DNA from: Vibrio sp. CAU 1672 | Lineage (GTDB): Bacteria; Pseudomonadota; Gammaproteobacteria; Enterobacterales; Vibrionaceae | Length of the DNA: 56,183 bases | Assembly: GCF_029223195.1 (NCBI RefSeq) | Contig: NZ_JARHUF010000027.1 | Coordinates: forward strand, 1 to 56,183 | Direction of reading: 5' to 3' | Shown here: piece after piece, positions 47,622 through 55,954 of the stretch | Numbering within the stretch: the stretch's first letter is position 1 | How the letters are laid out: each line of letters opens with the position of its first letter | Position numbers and translations under genes: made by a program | The notes under the pieces: generated by a model | The model's database searches: none | What the model was told of the DNA's origin: nothing | The model's input: only the letters and a program-made list of their open reading frames with translations

Positions 47622-50531
47622 ATGACATTTGCTTTGGGGCAGCGCTGGATTAGCGATACGGAAAGCGATTTAGGTTTAGGTACCGTCGTAGCACTGGATG
47701 CACGCACCGTGACATTGATGTTTGCAGCATCAGAAGAGAACCGAGTTTACGCACGTAATGATGCACCAGTGACCCGAGTAACGTTTAATGTTGGCGATGT
47801 GATTGACTGTCAGGAAGGCTGGTCACTGAAGGTGGAAGAGGTTCTGGAAGACCAGGGACTGTACACCTACTTTGGTACCCGCGAAGATACCCAAGAGACC
47901 GCGGTCGTGCTGCGTGAGATTTTCCTCAGTAACCAAATTCGTTTTAACAAGCCGCAAGATAAGTTGTATACCGGCCAAATCGATCGGATGGACAATTTTG
48001 TCCTGCGCTATCGTGCGTTGCAAAACCAGTATCAGCAGCATAAAAGCCCGATGCGAGGCCTGTGCGGTATGCGTGCCGGCTTGATCCCGCACCAGTTGTA
48101 TATCGCGCATGAAGTGGGTCGCCGCCATGCTCCACGGGTATTGCTGGCGGATGAGGTCGGTCTGGGTAAGACCATTGAAGCCGGGATGATCATCCATCAG
48201 CAAGTGCTGTCCGGTCGCGCTGAACGTATCCTGATTGTGGTACCGGAAACCCTGCAGCACCAGTGGCTGGTGGAAATGCTGCGCCGTTTCAACCTGCATT
48301 TCTCAATTTTCGATGAAGAGCGCTGTATTGAAGCGTTTGCTGAAGCGGAAAACCCGTTTGATACCCAGCAATATGTACTGTGCTCACTGGATTTTCTGCG
48401 TAAAAGCCGTAAGCGTTTTGAACAGGCGCTTGAAGGCGAGTGGGATCTGTTGGTGGTGGATGAGGCGCACCATCTGGAGTGGAGCCAGGATAAGCCAAGC
48501 CGCGAATACCAGGTGGTGGAAGGTCTGGCAGAGCGTACCTCGGGCGTACTGTTGCTGACCGCGACCCCGGAGCAACTGGGCCGCGAAAGCCACTTTGCCC
48601 GTTTGCGCCTGCTCGACCCTGACCGTTTCTATGATTACGACGCGTTTGTGGAAGAAGAAGAGCAGTATGCCCCGGTGGCGGATTCGATTACTGCACTGTT
48701 CTCCGGCGAAACACTCTCGGATGAAGCGAAAAACCAGATTACTGAACTGTTGTCGGAACAAGACGTGGAACCGCTGTTCCGCATTATTGAAAGTGCCACG
48801 GAAGAAGAAGCGGTGGCCTCAGCCCGTCAGGAGCTGATTGATAATCTGATGGACCGCCACGGCACCGGTCGGGTGCTGTTCCGTAATACCCGTTCGGCGG
48901 TGAAAGGCTTCCCGGTGCGGAATGTGCATTTGTTGCCGATGGAGATCCCGCAACAATACAGTACCTCAATGCGCGTGGCTGGCATGATCGGCGGCAAGAT
49001 GAGCGCCGAAGCCCGTGCGGTGAAAAACCTTTACCCTGAAGAGATCTTCCAGGAATTTGAAGGTGAAGATTCAAGTTGGTGGCAGTTTGACTCCCGGGTC
49101 AACTGGCTACTGGAAAAGATCAAAGAAAAACGCAGTGAGAAGATCCTGGTGATTGCATCACGCGCCAGTACGGCACTGCAGCTTGAGCAGGCCCTGCGTG
49201 AACGTGAAGGCATCCGTGCCACAGTGTTCCATGAAGGCATGTCGATTCTGGAGCGGGATAAAGCGGCGGCGTATTTTGCCCAGGAAGAGGGCGGTGCGCA
49301 GGTGCTGATCTGTAGCGAAATTGGTTCGGAAGGACGTAACTTCCAGTTTGCCAACCAGTTAGTGATGTTCGATCTGCCATTTAACCCGGATCTGCTTGAA
49401 CAGCGTATTGGTCGTCTGGACCGGATTGGTCAGCAACGTGATATTGATATTCACGTTCCATACCTGAAGGGGACCTCGCAGGCAATTCTGGCTCGTTGGT
49501 TTGATGAGGGGTTAAACGCGTTCGGCGAAACCTGTCCAACCGGCCGTGCAGTGTATGACAAGTATGCCGATGCGCTGATCGAAATGCTGGCTTCTGGTGA
49601 TACCAGTGAGCTGGATGAGGTCATTGATGCGTCGGCCAAGCTGAATAAATCTCTGAAGGCACAACTGGAGCAGGGCCGGGATCGCCTGTTGGAAATGCAC
49701 TCTAACGGCGGTGAAAAAGCCCAACAAATCGTAGATAAAGTCGCGGCGACCGATGGCGATACCAATCTGGTAACATTTGCACTCAGCCTGTTTGATACCA
49801 TCGGCCTAAACCAAGACGATAAAGGCGAAAACGCCCTGGTGGTGACCCCGTCTGAACATATGATGGTGCCAAGCTACCCTGGACTGCCGTATGAAGGTGC
49901 TACCATCACCTTTGATCGTGATACGGCGTTGTCACGTGAGGATATGCATTTTATCAGCTGGGAACACCCGATGATCCAGGGCGGGATCGACCTGCTGATG
50001 AGTGAGGGCGTCGGTACTTCGGCTGTGTCACTGCTCAAAAACAAAGCCCTGCCGGTAGGAACCATTTTGCTGGAGCTGATCTACGCGGTGGATGTGCAGG
50101 CACCGAAACGCAGCGGCATTGCCCGCTTTTTGCCGAAAACGCCAATCCGTTTGATGATGGATGCGCGTGGCAACGATCTGTCTGCCCAGGTGGAGTTTGA
50201 AAGTTTCAACCGCCAGCTCAGCCCGGTCAACCGTCATCTGGCGAGTAAGTTGGTTACCTCGGTACAAAGTGATGTCCATCGCCTGATTGAAGCCGGTGAT
50301 GTGTTGGTGGAGCAGCAGGTTGAACAAGCACGTCAGCAGGCGCAACAAGAGATGAACCAGAGCCTGAATGCGGAACTGGAGCGTTTGCAGGCGCTCAAAG
50401 CGGTCAACCCGAATATCCGAGATGAAGAGATTGAAGCGATTGAAGCGCAAGTACAAGAGTTGAGTGGGTATATCAACCAAGCCCAGGTTCAGCTTGACTC
50501 ACTGCGTTTGATAGTCGTCAGCCATAACTAA
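47622..50531 (+). CDS. rapA: RNA polymerase-associated Swi2/Snf2 ATPase RapA
   Basis: RapA recycles RNA polymerase after termination. The 969-residue protein has an N-terminal RNA polymerase-binding Tudor-like part (about 1-107: MTFALGQRWISDTESDLGLG), a Snf2 ATPase with DEVGLGKTIEAG (Lys183, the same number as in E. coli), DEAHHLEWS and LLTATPEQLG, helicase C motifs SEIGSEGRNFQFANQLVMFD and QRIGRLDRIGQ, and the C-terminal RapA-specific region with VLLEQ-type coiled coil (EQARQQAQQEMNQSLNAELERL). It stands alone with its own terminator. Confidence 0.98.
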   Translation: MTFALGQRWISDTESDLGLGTVVALDARTVTLMFAASEENRVYARNDAPVTRVTFNVGDVIDCQEGWSLKVEEVLEDQGLYTYFGTREDTQETAVVLREIFLSNQIRFNKPQDKLYTGQIDRMDNFVLRYRALQNQYQQHKSPMRGLCGMRAGLIPHQLYIAHEVGRRHAPRVLLADEVGLGKTIEAGMIIHQQVLSGRAERILIVVPETLQHQWLVEMLRRFNLHFSIFDEERCIEAFAEAENPFDTQQYVLCSLDFLRKSRKRFEQALEGEWDLLVVDEAHHLEWSQDKPSREYQVVEGLAERTSGVLLLTATPEQLGRESHFARLRLLDPDRFYDYDAFVEEEEQYAPVADSITALFSGETLSDEAKNQITELLSEQDVEPLFRIIESATEEEAVASARQELIDNLMDRHGTGRVLFRNTRSAVKGFPVRNVHLLPMEIPQQYSTSMRVAGMIGGKMSAEARAVKNLYPEEIFQEFEGEDSSWWQFDSRVNWLLEKIKEKRSEKILVIASRASTALQLEQALREREGIRATVFHEGMSILERDKAAAYFAQEEGGAQVLICSEIGSEGRNFQFANQLVMFDLPFNPDLLEQRIGRLDRIGQQRDIDIHVPYLKGTSQAILARWFDEGLNAFGETCPTGRAVYDKYADALIEMLASGDTSELDEVIDASAKLNKSLKAQLEQGRDRLLEMHSNGGEKAQQIVDKVAATDGDTNLVTFALSLFDTIGLNQDDKGENALVVTPSEHMMVPSYPGLPYEGATITFDRDTALSREDMHFISWEHPMIQGGIDLLMSEGVGTSAVSLLKNKALPVGTILLELIYAVDVQAPKRSGIARFLPKTPIRLMMDARGNDLSAQVEFESFNRQLSPVNRHLASKLVTSVQSDVHRLIEAGDVLVEQQVEQARQQAQQEMNQSLNAELERLQALKAVNPNIRDEEIEAIEAQVQELSGYINQAQVQLDSLRLIVVSHN

Positions 50532-50551
50532 ACAGCGCATGTCAAATAAAT

Positions 50552-50579
50552 AAGGCCTTCATCTGAAGGCCTTTGTTTT
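50552..50579 (+). terminator. Terminator of rapA
   Basis: A perfect 10-bp stem AAGGCCTTCA/TGAAGGCCTT with a 2-base gap (a 4-base loop in practice) is followed by TGTTTT, 20 bases after the stop codon. Confidence 0.85.
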
Positions 50580-50633
50580 ATCTCAGCCAGGGAAGTGCTA
50601 TTACCCTGAGCCTGCTTGTCGGTGTAGGCCGGA

Positions 50634-51899
50634 TCACATCAGCCACTTCCACCAAATGAATAACGCCAGGAAGCCAAATAGGTAAATCAAGCCAGCAACG
50701 GATAGCCATTTCAATTTAGTGCCCAGTGCCAATGGTTGTGGTAATTCAGTTCTGCTCACAAGAATATAGTTCAGCAGCGCAAAGAATGGGGTCGTCATGA
50801 AAGCGAGGACCATGGCAAAATCAAGCATAGGTAACAGTGCTGACGCCCAGAACACAATAATAGCCAAAGCCAGAAGCGACACGGTGACCATAATTGCCGA
50901 GGTTACGTTGGGATTAGCTTGTGTTTGGCTGCGAAGCAGGCGCTGCGAGTCAGAAATGACTCGGGAATAGCCATCGATCACGGTGATGGTACTGCCGAAA
51001 ATACAGAAAAACGCGATCGCCGCGATTAGATACCGTGACCACTCACCAATGGTGGAGGCGTACAAGCCAACCAACTGGTGCGAAAATCCCACCCCGGAAC
51101 TCTTCAGTTCAATACCTGAGCCGTGCAGCATGAGTGAGCCCAGAGACAAAAAGACAATAGCCAGTATGGCTGTGCCGATGTAACCAACATTGAAGTCAAA
51201 CAAGGCAGAGCGCGGGGTTACTTCTTGCTGGCTTGACTGGCGCTTGAGCCAGGCAGAGGTTAAGCAGGAAATCTCTATCGGAGCGGGCATCCAACCCATG
51301 GTTACGACAATAAAACCAATTGCAGCAACAGACCAGGGAGAAGGGGCCTCAAAGTTTGCCACCGGCTCTACGGGGTTATTAAAAGCAATGGCCACCGCCA
51401 GTAATGTGGCAAGGGTAAGGACCGACATGATCACTTTGGATAACGTATCTAACGCCTTGTAGTGCCCGGCGATGAGAATGGTCAAACAGGTCAGCAGCAC
51501 AATGACACTGAGTGACGCCATAGAGAGTGAAAATGGAATGAAGTAGCCCAGTAAACTGACGCTGAACATCAGCAGGGCCGCTGTATTGATCACCGCCGAC
51601 ACTGAACTCAGAAACAGGAACACCCACAGGTAGGGACGTCCGAGTTTGGCATAGCCTTCCACCAGTGTCAGACCGGTGCCCATGGTATATTGCACCCCGG
51701 CACGGAAAAATGGGTATTTAAACAGATTGACCAGCAGGATCAGTGCGGCTAGTTGCCAGCCGTAGATAGCGCCGGCTTTGGTTGAGGCCACAAGGTGGGA
51801 TCCTCCAACTGCGGCAGAGGCCATCAGAATGCCGGGTCCTAACGAGCGCATGAATTGGGAAAGCCTGGATTGGGGGCGGGTTGGTACTACGGATTCCAT
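50634..51899 (-). CDS. NRAMP-family-like divalent cation transporter with atypical metal-site motifs
   Basis: A 421-residue inner-membrane protein with about eleven hydrophobic helices. The N-terminal SLGPGILMASAAVGGSHLVASTKAG aligns with the first helix of NRAMP (GPGFL...DPGN), but the DPGN metal-binding motif is replaced by VGGSH (about 31-35). In helix 6 the canonical MPH reads MPAP (MGWMPAPIEIS, about 200-210). The overall family assignment is therefore sound, while substrate and ion coupling cannot be taken from MntH. AAGGA lies 11 bases upstream of the ATG. It lies between rapA and rluA on the opposite strand, an insertion into a pair that is adjacent in E. coli. Its promoter region carries an inverted repeat. 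Confidence 0.8.
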   Translation of the reverse strand: MESVVPTRPQSRLSQFMRSLGPGILMASAAVGGSHLVASTKAGAIYGWQLAALILLVNLFKYPFFRAGVQYTMGTGLTLVEGYAKLGRPYLWVFLFLSSVSAVINTAALLMFSVSLLGYFIPFSLSMASLSVIVLLTCLTILIAGHYKALDTLSKVIMSVLTLATLLAVAIAFNNPVEPVANFEAPSPWSVAAIGFIVVTMGWMPAPIEISCLTSAWLKRQSSQQEVTPRSALFDFNVGYIGTAILAIVFLSLGSLMLHGSGIELKSSGVGFSHQLVGLYASTIGEWSRYLIAAIAFFCIFGSTITVIDGYSRVISDSQRLLRSQTQANPNVTSAIMVTVSLLALAIIVFWASALLPMLDFAMVLAFMTTPFFALLNYILVSRTELPQPLALGTKLKWLSVAGLIYLFGFLALFIWWKWLM

Positions 51900-51918
51900 G
51901 TGTATTTCTGTCCTTTGA

Positions 51919-51943
51919 TGTTATTGATTACATACAAATAACA
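51919..51943 (-). promoter_or_regulatory. Inverted repeat over the promoter of the NRAMP-like gene
   Basis: TGTTATT (51919-51925) and AATAACA (51937-51943) form a perfect 7-base inverted repeat with an 11-base spacer, 20 bases before the start codon. On the minus strand a perfect TTGACA (51962-51957) lies upstream so that the expected -10 region falls within the repeat. This is the layout of a repressor operator. The site is not a clear Fur or MntR box. Confidence 0.5.
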
Positions 51944-52121
51944 TGCATATTAATGCTGTCAATAAAAACTTACGCTTTGGGATTTTGTTGTTTTTTGGTC
52001 CGGGTTGACATTCTTTCTTTTTGGTGGGCCATTTGCATTTGGCGGGCCGGTGTGTTTTCTCCGCGCATCTTGGTGAGAGTCAGGTATAATTGGCGCGTTT
52101 TAATTGAGTAGAGACTGACCC

Positions 52122-52874
52122 ATGGCAATGCTTGAGTACACGCCACCGACCGATCCCTGGACTGAGATTGTTTATGAAGACGAGCATATTCTGGCGGTCA
52201 ATAAGCCATCTGGCTTGTTATCGGTGCCCGGGCGCCTGGCGGAGCACCACGACAGCATGTGGAGCCGGCTGCAAGAGCAGTACCCAGATATCCAGATAGT
52301 GCATCGCCTCGACATGTCGACTTCTGGCCTGATGGTTCTGGCCAAAAATAAGCGTGCGGAAAGTGCCCTGAAAAAGCAGTTTCAGTTTCGCCTGACCCAT
52401 AAAATTTATTACGCCCGGGTCTGGGGGCATGTCGATCCGCAGCAGGGGGAAATTGACCTGCCTTTGATCTGCGACTGGCCAAACCGGCCGTTGCAGAAAG
52501 TCTGCTTTGAGCAGGGAAAACCATCTAAAACGCGCTTTGAAGTCACAAAGCGTGAGCTGCATCCGGGCGGGGAGAAGACCACCATCGTCCGCCTGCTGCC
52601 GGTGACCGGACGTTCACATCAGCTGCGGGTACATATGCAGGCGTTGGGGCACCCGATTGTCGGGGATGAGTTTTATGCCACGCCTGAGGCGAAAGCGTTC
52701 TCTGACCGTCTGGCGTTGCATGCCTCAGAGCTGAGTTTTTATCACCCCCGGAGCCACTGGTTGCGCAGTATTTTTGTCGCGTGTGACTTTTATCCTGAAG
52801 CGCAAGAGATGATCTTTGATATTTTTGATCCGGAGCGTAAATTACCGGATTATAAAACACTGCCACGTCCGTAA
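52122..52874 (+). CDS. rluA: Pseudouridine synthase RluA
   Basis: RluA makes pseudouridine 746 of 23S rRNA and 32 of several tRNAs. The protein starts MAMLEYTPPTDPWTEIVYED, close to the E. coli N terminus, and has the catalytic VHRLDMSTSGLMV with Asp64, as in E. coli RluA, then LPLICDWPNRPLQKVC and VTGRSHQLRVHMQALGHPIVGDEFYA. At 250 residues it is about 30 longer than E. coli RluA, with an extra C-terminal tail (about 222-250). A perfect TATAAT lies at 52085-52090, 31 bases before the start, but I found no good -35. Confidence 0.95.
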   Translation: MAMLEYTPPTDPWTEIVYEDEHILAVNKPSGLLSVPGRLAEHHDSMWSRLQEQYPDIQIVHRLDMSTSGLMVLAKNKRAESALKKQFQFRLTHKIYYARVWGHVDPQQGEIDLPLICDWPNRPLQKVCFEQGKPSKTRFEVTKRELHPGGEKTTIVRLLPVTGRSHQLRVHMQALGHPIVGDEFYATPEAKAFSDRLALHASELSFYHPRSHWLRSIFVACDFYPEAQEMIFDIFDPERKLPDYKTLPRP

Positions 52875-52912
52875 CTGGCGATTGCCCGGCAGTGAAAGAA
52901 AAAGGAGTTTTT

Positions 52913-53875
52913 ATGTCACTGCCTAAAGTGGTGTTTCTTGACCGGGCCACCATCCCGGCTCACATTTCCCTTCCCCGCCCGGCGTTTGCGCACCAGTGGC
53001 TGGAGTATGATGTGACTTCAGAGCAACAGGTTGTTGAACGGGCTAACGATGCCGAGATCGTGATCAGCAATAAGGTGTTGCTCGATCAAACTGTGCTGGC
53101 TCAACTGCCAAAGCTGAAAATGATCGCCATCGCGGCGACGGGATTTAATAACGTTGATGTGGAGTTCTGTGCCGCGCGGGGGATCGCGGTGGCCAACGTA
53201 CGTGGCTATGCAACCCAAACGGTCCCCGAGCATGTGATTGCCATGCTGTTTGCTCTGCGCCGGAACCTGTTCGCCTATCATCAGGATATTGCCCGCGGCG
53301 AGTGGCAGCGTAATCAGCAGTTCTGCTTTTTTACCCATCCGATTGGCGATGTGGCTGGCAGCACCCTGGGGGTTATCGGCAGTGGTACGCTGGGGAAAGC
53401 CACCGCCAAGCTTGCCCGGGCTGTGGGGATGAAAGTGCTGTTTGCTGAGCGTAAAGGTGCAAGTCAGTGCCGGGAGGGGTATCTGCCGTTTAATCAGGTA
53501 CTGGCCCAGGCCGATGTGATCAGCTTGCATTGCCCGCTTAATCACGATACCCAGGATCTGATAGGCCAAGATGAACTGGCGCAGATGAAGTCCAGCGCGA
53601 TTCTGATCAATACAGGCCGGGGAGGGTTGGTGGACGAAAACGCCCTGGTCGAGGCGTTACGCAGTGGTGAGATCGCTGCAGCTGGTTGTGATGTGTTCAG
53701 CCAGGAGCCCGCAGATCAAGATAATCCATTGATCGCCAGTATGCATCTGCCAAATTTGTTACTTACCCCACACGTGGCCTGGGGCAGTGATTCATCCATT
53801 CAGCGGCTGACTAACATTCTTATCGACAACATTAATGCTTTTCAGGCGGGGGAGTCGCTTAACCGTTTGGTGTAG
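52913..53875 (+). CDS. D-2-hydroxyacid dehydrogenase (hydroxypyruvate/glycerate dehydrogenase-like)
   Basis: A 320-residue NAD(P)-dependent dehydrogenase. The C-terminal-lobe Rossmann fold shows VIGSGTLGKATAKLARAVGMKV, and the catalytic residues are Arg236 (NTGRGGLVDE), Glu265 (SQEPAD) and His287 (TPHVAWGS). The family includes hydroxypyruvate reductase, glycerate and phosphoglycerate dehydrogenases; the dinucleotide motif reads GSGTLG and the exact substrate is open. ATG 52913 is chosen because of AAAGGAG 5-6 bases upstream; a GTG at 52892 lacks one. It follows rluA by 38 bases and may share its transcript. Confidence 0.85.
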   Translation: MSLPKVVFLDRATIPAHISLPRPAFAHQWLEYDVTSEQQVVERANDAEIVISNKVLLDQTVLAQLPKLKMIAIAATGFNNVDVEFCAARGIAVANVRGYATQTVPEHVIAMLFALRRNLFAYHQDIARGEWQRNQQFCFFTHPIGDVAGSTLGVIGSGTLGKATAKLARAVGMKVLFAERKGASQCREGYLPFNQVLAQADVISLHCPLNHDTQDLIGQDELAQMKSSAILINTGRGGLVDENALVEALRSGEIAAAGCDVFSQEPADQDNPLIASMHLPNLLLTPHVAWGSDSSIQRLTNILIDNINAFQAGESLNRLV

Positions 53876-53901
53876 CCAGGTGCACGCCTTGGCCGGCGAT
53901 A

Positions 53902-53928
53902 TAAAAAAGCAGACCCGGAGGTCTGCTT
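53902..53928 (-). terminator. Terminator of yjgA/darP (possibly two-way)
   Basis: A 9-bp stem AAGCAGACC/GGTCTGCTT with a CGGA loop; on the minus strand the stem is followed by TTTTTATAT. It lies between the convergent dehydrogenase and yjgA genes. The plus-strand tail (GGTTGTATTTTG) is weaker. Confidence 0.8.
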
Positions 53929-53956
53929 GGTTGTATTTTGTGTAGAGCCGGAAGAG

Positions 53957-54484
53957 TTAAATTTCTTCGTCATTGAGCTCTTTGAGGATCTGGAAAATCT
54001 CGCGGAACGCTTTGGCCGGTTTACCGGCTTTTTTCTCCTTCGCCGCCTGGCGGGCCAGTTGGCGCAGGCGTTGGCGGTCGGCTTCCGGATACAGCTCCAT
54101 CACATCACTGATGGCACTGTCGCCTTCTTCCACAACGCGATCACGCAGGGTCTCCAGTTTGTGCAGTGCCGCAGTTGCCTGGGAGTGCTTGTTGCGCACT
54201 TTATCCAGCGCCGCCTGGATCGGCTCTGGATCCTCATGACGCATTAACTTACCGATGTATTGCAGTTGGCGGCGGCGAGCTTCATTTTTAAAACGCTGCG
54301 CATCAGCAATCGCTTCACGCAGATCGTCACTTAAAGGAAACTTCTCTAAAACCGCAGGTTTAAGAGACACCAGTTCCTCACCCAGTTTTTGCAGCTCTTC
54401 CATGTCGCGCTTCATTTCAGTCTTGCTGACCCAAATGATCTCTTCTTCCGGTTCCCATGGCGCCTTTTGATTCTTACGTGCCAT
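53957..54484 (-). CDS. darP: Dual-action ribosomal maturation protein DarP (YjgA)
   Basis: A 175-residue, highly charged helical protein that assists late steps of 50S subunit maturation. It starts MARKNQKAPWEPEEEIIWVSKTEMKRDMEELQKLGEELVSL and has DAQRFKNEARRRQLQYIGKLMRHED, the conserved core of the YjgA family, and KEKKAGKPAKAFREIFQILKEL at the end. It is divergent from pmbA with 109 bases between the starts, as in E. coli. Confidence 0.95.
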   Translation of the reverse strand: MARKNQKAPWEPEEEIIWVSKTEMKRDMEELQKLGEELVSLKPAVLEKFPLSDDLREAIADAQRFKNEARRRQLQYIGKLMRHEDPEPIQAALDKVRNKHSQATAALHKLETLRDRVVEEGDSAISDVMELYPEADRQRLRQLARQAAKEKKAGKPAKAFREIFQILKELNDEEI

Positions 54485-54593
54485 TTTTGTAGCCTGTCTT
54501 TGATGGATAATATGACTATTTTAACAAGAATCTTGGGGAGAAAGCGAAAATCTTGTTATTCTATTGGCAACTAAAAATATGATGTGAAAGACA

Positions 54594-55937
54594 ATGGATA
54601 TTAAACAGCAGGTTGCCGAGCAACGAACTGAGCTAGAACAAGCCGTTGCCCGGGCACTCGATATCGCCTCAGCGAAATCGGATGCCGCCGAAGTTGCGAT
54701 CACCAAAAGCACCGGTCTGAGTGTTTCCACCCGCATGGGCGATGTGGAAAATGTCGAATTTAACAGTGATGGTGCGTTGGGCATTACCGTTTACCGGGGC
54801 CAGCGTAAAGGCAGCGCGTCAACGTCTGACTTGAGCCAGACCGCAATTGAGCAGACGGTCCTGGCCGCGTTGGATATCGCCCAGTTCACATCAGAAGATC
54901 CATTTGCTGGCCCGGCACCGAAAGAGTTGATGGTAAAAGAGATCCCGGATTTGGATTTGTTCCACCCTGATGCACCGGATCCGGACTATGCAGCGCAGGT
55001 TGCGATTGCGGCCGAGCAGGAGGCACTGAACTACAGCGATGTCATCAAACAGAGCGATGGCGCGAGCTATGACAGCCACTATGGCGTAAAAGTTTATGGC
55101 AACAGCCATGGTCTGCTGGCCAGTTATGCTTCCAGCCGTCACAGCACCAGTTGCTGTGTGATTGGCTTGGGCAAAAATGGTGAGATGGAACGTGATTACA
55201 GCTACACCGTCGCCCGCCATCGTGACGATCTCTGGACACCGGAAACCGTTGGGCGCTTGGCGGCAGAAAAAACCATCAGTCGCCTTGACCCGCAAAAACT
55301 CAAAACGGGCCACTACCCGGTGATGTTCATGTCTGATGTGGCAACCGGGCTGATGGGCCATCTGGTTATGGCGATCAGTGGCGGGAACTTGTATCGCAAG
55401 TCCTCTTTTCTGCTGGATAAGCTGGGCGAGTCTGTGTTGCCGGAATGGTTTAATATCAGTGAGCGTCCGCATATTAAACGCGGCCTGGCTTCTAGCCCGT
55501 TCGATAGTGAAGGGGTCTTTACCCAGGATCGTGAAATCATCACTGATGGGGTGCTGGCCACCTATCTGTTGACCAGCTATGCGGCTCGCAAGCTTAATAT
55601 GACCCCAACCGGTCATGCCGGTGGCATCCACAATTGGTTTGTCCAGTCAACCGGACAAGATTTTGAGCAAATGCTGCAAGAGCTCGGCACCGGCTTGCTG
55701 GTCACGGAAGTGATGGGCCAGGGGGTGAACATTGTCACTGGTGACTATTCGCGCGGCGCGGCAGGCTTTTGGGTTGAGAACGGGCAAATTCAATACCCGG
55801 TATCGGAGTTTACCATTGCCGGTAATCTGCCGGACATGTTTAAGCAGATTGTTGCTGTGGGGAATGATCTGGAAACCCGCTCACAGATCCAAACCGGCTC
55901 AATTTTAATTGGACGGATGAAAATCGCCGGTGAATAG
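54594..55937 (+). CDS. pmbA: Metalloprotease subunit PmbA/TldE
   Basis: TldE (PmbA) is the non-catalytic partner of TldD; together they degrade unfolded peptides. The 447-residue protein shows GLSVSTRMGDVENVEFNSDGALGITVYRGQRKGSAS and GTGLLVTEVMGQGVNIVTGDYSRGAAGFWVENGQIQYPVSEFTIAGNL, close to E. coli PmbA, and lacks the HExxxH of TldD as expected. It is divergent from darP. No terminator is visible after it; the IS3-type element begins about 17 bases past the stop codon. Confidence 0.97.
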   Translation: MDIKQQVAEQRTELEQAVARALDIASAKSDAAEVAITKSTGLSVSTRMGDVENVEFNSDGALGITVYRGQRKGSASTSDLSQTAIEQTVLAALDIAQFTSEDPFAGPAPKELMVKEIPDLDLFHPDAPDPDYAAQVAIAAEQEALNYSDVIKQSDGASYDSHYGVKVYGNSHGLLASYASSRHSTSCCVIGLGKNGEMERDYSYTVARHRDDLWTPETVGRLAAEKTISRLDPQKLKTGHYPVMFMSDVATGLMGHLVMAISGGNLYRKSSFLLDKLGESVLPEWFNISERPHIKRGLASSPFDSEGVFTQDREIITDGVLATYLLTSYAARKLNMTPTGHAGGIHNWFVQSTGQDFEQMLQELGTGLLVTEVMGQGVNIVTGDYSRGAAGFWVENGQIQYPVSEFTIAGNLPDMFKQIVAVGNDLETRSQIQTGSILIGRMKIAGE

Positions 55938-55954
55938 CCAGCTTGGCGTGACAT

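Noticed and set aside
54891..55631. 246-codon minus-strand frame inside pmbA
   Set aside because: It is a shadow of the conserved PmbA coding sequence, with no start signal or family features.
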